The notes under the pieces are model-generated. The model made no database searches. It had not been told where the DNA came from and saw only the letters and a list, made by a program, of their open reading frames with translations. From Clostridiales bacterium (GTDB lineage: Bacteria > Bacillota > Clostridia > Oscillospirales > Ruminococcaceae): a stretch of 8,508 nt of DNA. The stretch is from positions 1-8,508 of the forward strand of contig JAQXIB010000191.1 in assembly GCA_029007575.1 (NCBI GenBank). Direction: 5' to 3'. Positions 5,980 to 8,508 of the stretch are shown in pieces. The first letter of the stretch is position 1. Every line of letters begins with the position of its first letter. The position numbers were made by a program, and so were the translations under genes.

Positions 5980-6444
5980 TTAATCTTTGTCAGCGTCGGA
6001 GCTTTCTTCCGCCTGTGCATCGTCAGAGACTTCGGCGGTTTCTGTGTCCGCGCCGCCGTCAGTTGCTTCGATTTCGTCGTCGGTATTGTCTAAAGCTTCC
6101 GCATCATCGGAGGCAGCAGTGTCCACACCGGCAGTATCTGAAGCATCGGTTGTTTCGACGCCGTAAGCGTCCAGCTGGTCAAGCGTGCTTTGCATTGCGC
6201 TTTTCTTACCGGGATTGCGGAACAGAAAATAAATCACGAGAATAAAGAAAATCAGTTGGATGCCGCCCAAAATCAAGATCTGCCATTGTTGTTTGCAGAC
6301 ATAGGTCAGCAAGGTGAGCGGAATCCAGATAACAAACAAAAGTTGATAGATCTTTTTTTCCTTTAAATAAGAGTAGAGAAAATAGGCAGTGCCAAGGATC
6401 GCCAAAGCCAAGTGAATCCAGAATTGCCAGTTCAAAACGATCAA
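5980..6444 (-). CDS. Hypothetical membrane protein with three helices and a highly acidic tail
   Basis: I do not recognise this protein. As drawn it has 154 residues. Membrane helices are predicted at about 8-26, 32-49 and 55-75, with a basic loop KEKK after the first and RNPGKK after the third. By the positive-inside rule the C-terminus is therefore cytoplasmic. From residue 88 to the end the protein is a low-complexity tail of Asp, Glu, Ala, Ser and Thr with 25 acidic residues and a single lysine, almost surely disordered. The start is uncertain: no ATG is near. The TTG at 6444 lies only two bases after AGAAAGG, while the TTG three codons later (6435) lies 11 bases after it, giving 151 residues. 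A promoter at 6552-6580 reads toward it. Neighbours give no functional hint. Codon use and frame integrity suggest a real gene. Confidence 0.75.
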   Translation of the reverse strand: MIVLNWQFWIHLALAILGTAYFLYSYLKEKKIYQLLFVIWIPLTLLTYVCKQQWQILILGGIQLIFFILVIYFLFRNPGKKSAMQSTLDQLDAYGVETTDASDTAGVDTAASDDAEALDNTDDEIEATDGGADTETAEVSDDAQAEESSDADKD

Positions 6445-6551
6445 CGCCTTTCTGTTGAAATAAAGAGATGAAGCAGATCTGATTCCATACGAAACCGTCT
6501 CCGCCGTACAAAGGATGATCCGCAGTTTGCGGATAAAGATTTACACCACTG

Positions 6552-6580
6552 ATTATATCATTAACGTTTTCTAAAATCAA
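6552..6580 (-). promoter_or_regulatory. Promoter of the acidic-tail membrane protein gene
   Basis: On the minus strand TTGATT (6580-6575) is followed after exactly 17 bases by a perfect TATAAT (6557-6552). Transcription would begin near 6545, leaving a leader of about 100 bases that contains the hairpin ATCCGC-AGTTT-GCGGAT (6518-6534, plus-strand reading). Confidence 0.65.
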
Positions 6581-6669
6581 CCAATTTTCGTCGAAAAAGC
6601 AGGTTTTGTTCTTTCTGACGAAAGGATCGGCTTTCTTTTTGGATGTTGTACCGTCAAAAAGCGGAAAAA

Positions 6670-6724
6670 CGGCAGTGCCCAAGGGAATCGACGCGTTCCT
6701 CCATACTGTACAGAACCACTGCCG
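6670..6724. repeat. Inverted repeat with internal palindrome upstream of guaA
   Basis: CGGCAGTG (6670-6677) and CACTGCCG (6717-6724) are exact inverted copies, and the perfect 8-bp palindrome CTGTACAG (6706-6713) lies between them. It is upstream of the predicted guaA promoter. It could be an operator, or a leader structure if guaA has a further upstream start. Confidence 0.35.
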
Positions 6725-6770
6725 AAAACCGAACAAAATCGGAATATCTTCTGATTTTAAAGAGAACTAC

Positions 6771-6799
6771 TTGCATTTTATGCAAATTCATGGCACAAT
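6771..6799 (+). promoter_or_regulatory. Predicted guaA promoter with overlapping palindrome
   Basis: TTGCAT (6771-6776) is separated by 17 bases from CACAAT (6794-6799), a plausible but imperfect housekeeping promoter with a start near 6806 and a leader of about 45 bases. The palindrome TTGCAT-TTT-ATGCAA (6771-6785) covers the -35 box and could bind a regulator there. Confidence 0.45.
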
Positions 6800-6849
6800 A
6801 ATACTGAAATGTGTTGGATCGAGAGTTCATGAAAAAGGAGAAACGATTT

Positions 6850-8382
6850 ATGGCGCATCAACTTGTTATTGTGCTTGATTTCGGCGGACAGTATAATCAA
6901 CTGATTGCACGGCGTGTCAGAGACTGTAATGTTTACTGCGAGGTGCTGTCATACAAGACACCGCTGGCAGAGATCAAAAAGAAAAATCCGGCGGGTATCA
7001 TTTTTACCGGCGGCCCCAACAGTGTTTATTTGGAGGATTCTCCCACCATATCTAAGGAAATCTTTGAGTTGAATGTGCCGGTTTTGGGAATTTGCTACGG
7101 CACACAGTTGATCGCGCATTTATTGGGCGGCGAAGTGGCGACTGCTCCGACCAGTGAATACGGCAAGACCGAAACCTTTTACCGGAACGATTGCTTGCTG
7201 TTTGCCGAGCTGCCGGAAAAGGGCATTTCCTGGATGAGCCATACCGATTATATCGCGAAACTGCCGGAAGGCTTTACGGTCGCGGCACACACGGCGCACT
7301 GTCCGACCGCCGCTATGCAAAATCCGGAGCGGAAAATTTACGGGGTGCAGTTTCATCCCGAGGTGTTGCACAGTGAAAACGGAATTGCCATGCTGCATAA
7401 TTTCCTGTACCGTGTCTGCGGCTGCACCGGAGATTGGACGATGAAGCAGTACGCGCAAACCGCCATTGCGCAGATCAGAGAAACGGTCGGAAATAAAAAG
7501 ATTCTGCTCGGCTTGTCGGGCGGCGTAGATTCCTCGGTGGCGGCAGCGTTGCTGTCCAAAGCGGTGGGCAGCCAGCTCACCTGTATCTTTGTGGACCACG
7601 GATTGATGCGGAAAAATGAGGGCGATGAGGTCGTCGCCGCATTTAAAGATTGGGATATTAACTTTGTCAGAGTGAATGCGGAACAGCGCTTTTTGGACAA
7701 GCTCGCCGGCGTGAGCGAGCCGGAAGCAAAACGTAAAATCATCGGAGAAGAATTTATCCGGGTGTTTGAGGCAGAGGCGAAAAAGATCGGAACGGTGGAT
7801 TATCTTGCACAAGGGACGATCTATCCCGATGTGATCGAGTCCGGAACCGGAGATGCGGCGGTAATCAAGAGCCATCATAATGTCGGCGGTTTGCCGGATT
7901 ATGTGGATTTCAAAGAGATCATCGAGCCGTTGAGAATGTTGTTTAAGGATGAAGTACGGGCGCTCGGCACCGAACTCGGATTGCCGAATTATCTGGTATG
8001 GCGTCAGCCGTTCCCGGGCCCCGGCCTTGCGATTCGAGTGATCGGGGAGATCACCAAAGACAAATTGGAAACCTTGCGAGATGCGGACTATATTTTCCGC
8101 GAGGAAATAGCCAAAGCAGGTCTGGATCGGGATATTCACCAATATTTTGCGGTTCTGACCTCGATGAGATCGGTCGGCGTCATGGGAGATTTCCGCACAT
8201 ATGATTATACGTTAGCGCTGCGCGGTGTCACCACGACGGATTTTATGACGGCGGATTTTGCGCGGATCCCGTATGAAGTGCTGGAAAAAATCAGTTCCCG
8301 TATCGTCAACGAAGTGAAGAACATCAATCGCGTCGTCTACGACATCACCACTAAACCCCCGGCAACAATCGAGTGGGAATAA
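6850..8382 (+). CDS. guaA: GMP synthase (glutamine-hydrolysing)
   Basis: GMP synthetase makes GMP from XMP, ATP and glutamine, the last step of guanine nucleotide synthesis in the cytoplasm. The 510-residue protein has an N-terminal class I glutamine amidotransferase domain (about 1-190) with the triad Cys82 (GICYGTQL), His169 and Glu171 (FHPE), then an ATP pyrophosphatase domain with the P-loop SGGVDSS at 223-229, and a C-terminal dimerisation domain with RQPFPGPGLAIR (385-396) and the family's terminal KPPATIEWE. All catalytic residues are present and the length matches the family (about 510-525). The ATG at 6850 is chosen because AAGGAG lies 9 bases upstream and the protein then begins with the usual short lead into VIVLDFGGQYNQLI. 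In-frame ATGs at 6811 and 6829 would add residues unlike the family. It is transcribed alone, away from the other genes. The Thr85 in GICYGTQ, where Met is more common, is a minor variant. Confidence 0.98.
   Translation: MAHQLVIVLDFGGQYNQLIARRVRDCNVYCEVLSYKTPLAEIKKKNPAGIIFTGGPNSVYLEDSPTISKEIFELNVPVLGICYGTQLIAHLLGGEVATAPTSEYGKTETFYRNDCLLFAELPEKGISWMSHTDYIAKLPEGFTVAAHTAHCPTAAMQNPERKIYGVQFHPEVLHSENGIAMLHNFLYRVCGCTGDWTMKQYAQTAIAQIRETVGNKKILLGLSGGVDSSVAAALLSKAVGSQLTCIFVDHGLMRKNEGDEVVAAFKDWDINFVRVNAEQRFLDKLAGVSEPEAKRKIIGEEFIRVFEAEAKKIGTVDYLAQGTIYPDVIESGTGDAAVIKSHHNVGGLPDYVDFKEIIEPLRMLFKDEVRALGTELGLPNYLVWRQPFPGPGLAIRVIGEITKDKLETLRDADYIFREEIAKAGLDRDIHQYFAVLTSMRSVGVMGDFRTYDYTLALRGVTTTDFMTADFARIPYEVLEKISSRIVNEVKNINRVVYDITTKPPATIEWE
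8371..8382 (+). other. guaA 3' end, candidate attachment site for an integrated element
   Basis: The bases GAGTGGGAATAA encode the final Glu-Trp-Glu-stop of GuaA. This 3' end is a recognised insertion target of genomic islands and conjugative elements that use tyrosine recombinases, which restore the codons on insertion. Whether an element is present here cannot be decided without the sequence to the right; the flanking repeats and missing terminator are suggestive. Confidence 0.4.
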
Positions 8383-8410
8383 CTAACAGTGGTTTGACCC
8401 TCAGGCAAAA

Positions 8411-8502
8411 AGTCCGATGTATCAAGGGTTTTTGAACGCAATAAGCCTTCAAAAAAGCTGAAAAACGGCGTTTTGATACCAAATTGATACCAACACCGGA
8501 CT
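8411..8502. repeat. Nested inverted repeats downstream of guaA
   Basis: AGTCCG (8411-8416) pairs with CGGACT (8497-8502), and TATCAA (8420-8425) with TTGATA (8484-8489). Inside, TTTTTGAA (8429-8436) pairs with TTCAAAAA (8448-8455) across 11 bases. No T-run follows, so this is not an ordinary guaA terminator; protein-binding sites at an element edge are one explanation. Confidence 0.4.
8472..8493 (+). repeat. Two tandem 11-bp repeats, possible integrase arm-type sites
   Basis: TTTGATACCAA (8472-8482) is followed at once by ATTGATACCAA (8483-8493), identical at 10 of 11 positions. A third copy of the core TTGATAC occurs inverted at 8419-8425 (GTATCAA). Tandem and inverted short sites beside a guaA 3' end resemble the arm-type binding sites of tyrosine integrases, but this is inferred from pattern and location only. 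Confidence 0.45.
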
Positions 8503-8508
8503 AATAGA

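Larger units (their letters stand above)
6445..6849. other. Divergent intergenic region between the membrane protein gene and guaA
   Basis: This 405-base stretch has no gene I can support. A minus-strand open frame covers most of it (6206-6736), but it runs 239 bases into the membrane protein gene in another frame and contains that gene's promoter, so it is not accepted. The region holds a minus-strand promoter (6552-6580), a small hairpin ATCCGC/GCGGAT in that transcript's leader (6518-6534), an inverted repeat CGGCAGTG/CACTGCCG (6670-6677, 6717-6724) enclosing the palindrome CTGTACAG (6706-6713), and a plus-strand promoter for guaA (6771-6799). I see no purine riboswitch consensus in it. 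Confidence 0.6.
8337..8507 (-). other. Open frame entering from the right edge and ending inside guaA 3' end, possible C-terminus of an unseen gene
   Basis: On the minus strand a frame is open from the right window edge through all 124 bases downstream of guaA and stops (TAG, 8339-8337) inside the guaA coding end. It has 56 codons and no start in the window. The translated part contains WYQFGIKTPF and, where it crosses the guaA end, SHSIVAGGL. Integrases of elements inserted in guaA can end this way, because the target site becomes part of the reading frame. The frame is short and AT-rich, so it may be chance; I cannot call it an integrase. Confidence 0.22.

Noticed and set aside
6206..6736. 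A 176-codon minus-strand open frame before and into the acidic-tail membrane protein gene
   Set aside because: The first half reads fairly protein-like, but the frame contains the promoter of the next gene, overlaps that gene by 239 bases in another frame, and shows no ribosome binding site; a decayed gene fragment is possible but not supported.
6445..6849. Purine (guanine) riboswitch before guaA
   Set aside because: I looked for the conserved TATGG...GTCTCTACC-type core on the plus strand and did not find it; the leader predicted from the promoter is only about 45 bases.
7120..8142. A 340-codon open frame on the minus strand inside guaA
   Set aside because: It is fully antisense to guaA, whose sequence shows all catalytic motifs of GMP synthetase; the antisense product has no recognisable domain or membrane pattern and no ribosome binding site I can support.
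8383..8508. tRNA gene or intrinsic terminator after guaA
   Set aside because: No cloverleaf or T-loop sequence is visible, and the hairpins present are not followed by a T-run.
1..8508. CRISPR array, insertion sequence or toxin-antitoxin system
   Set aside because: No regularly spaced repeats, no transposase motif, no terminal inverted repeats with target duplication, and no small paired genes were seen on either strand.

Overview
This looks like a chromosomal segment of a moderate-GC, low-complexity-free Gram-positive anaerobe, most likely a member of the Clostridia. The reasons are the F-type ATP synthase operon headed by atpZ- and atpI-type genes, a c subunit with a complete sodium-binding signature, strong AGGAGG-type ribosome binding sites, TTG and GTG starts, and a bacterial 510-residue GMP synthetase. 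The genus cannot be named from the sequence alone.

Left part (1-3112), read on the minus strand from right to left: a sigma-A-like promoter (3084-3112), then atpZ-like, atpI-like, atpB (a), atpE (c), atpF (b) and atpH (delta, cut by the left window edge). This is the front half of a canonical ATP synthase operon; the alpha, gamma, beta and epsilon genes are expected beyond position 1. The c subunit carries Gln28, Val59, Glu61, Ser62, Thr63 and Tyr66, the set that binds Na+ in the Ilyobacter tartaricus c-ring, so the enzyme is predicted to couple to sodium. The gap between atpI and atpB can fold into a long stem with competing inner hairpins.

Middle part (3125-5904), minus strand: a tightly packed three-gene unit of a D-2-hydroxyacid dehydrogenase, an ABC transporter ATPase and an ABC-2-like permease. 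The joints are an ATGA overlap and a TGATG overlap. A weak terminator-like hairpin ends the unit just before the ATP synthase promoter. A strong hairpin lies just upstream of the dehydrogenase ribosome binding site.

Right-middle part (5933-6849): a small unrecognised membrane protein with three predicted membrane helices and a very acidic tail, on the minus strand, with its own promoter (6552-6580). A 405-base divergent intergenic region separates it from guaA and holds the promoters of both genes, a palindrome over the predicted guaA -35 box, and several inverted repeats.

Right end (6850-8508): guaA (GMP synthetase) on the plus strand. Its 3' end (GAGTGGGAATAA) is a recognised insertion target of genomic islands that use tyrosine recombinases. 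The last 126 bases show no guaA terminator. They hold two tandem 11-bp repeats and inverted repeats, and a minus-strand frame enters from outside the window and runs on into the end of guaA. This is consistent with the edge of an integrated element, but no integrase is visible, so this is an inference. The rest of the window is mostly ordinary core genome.
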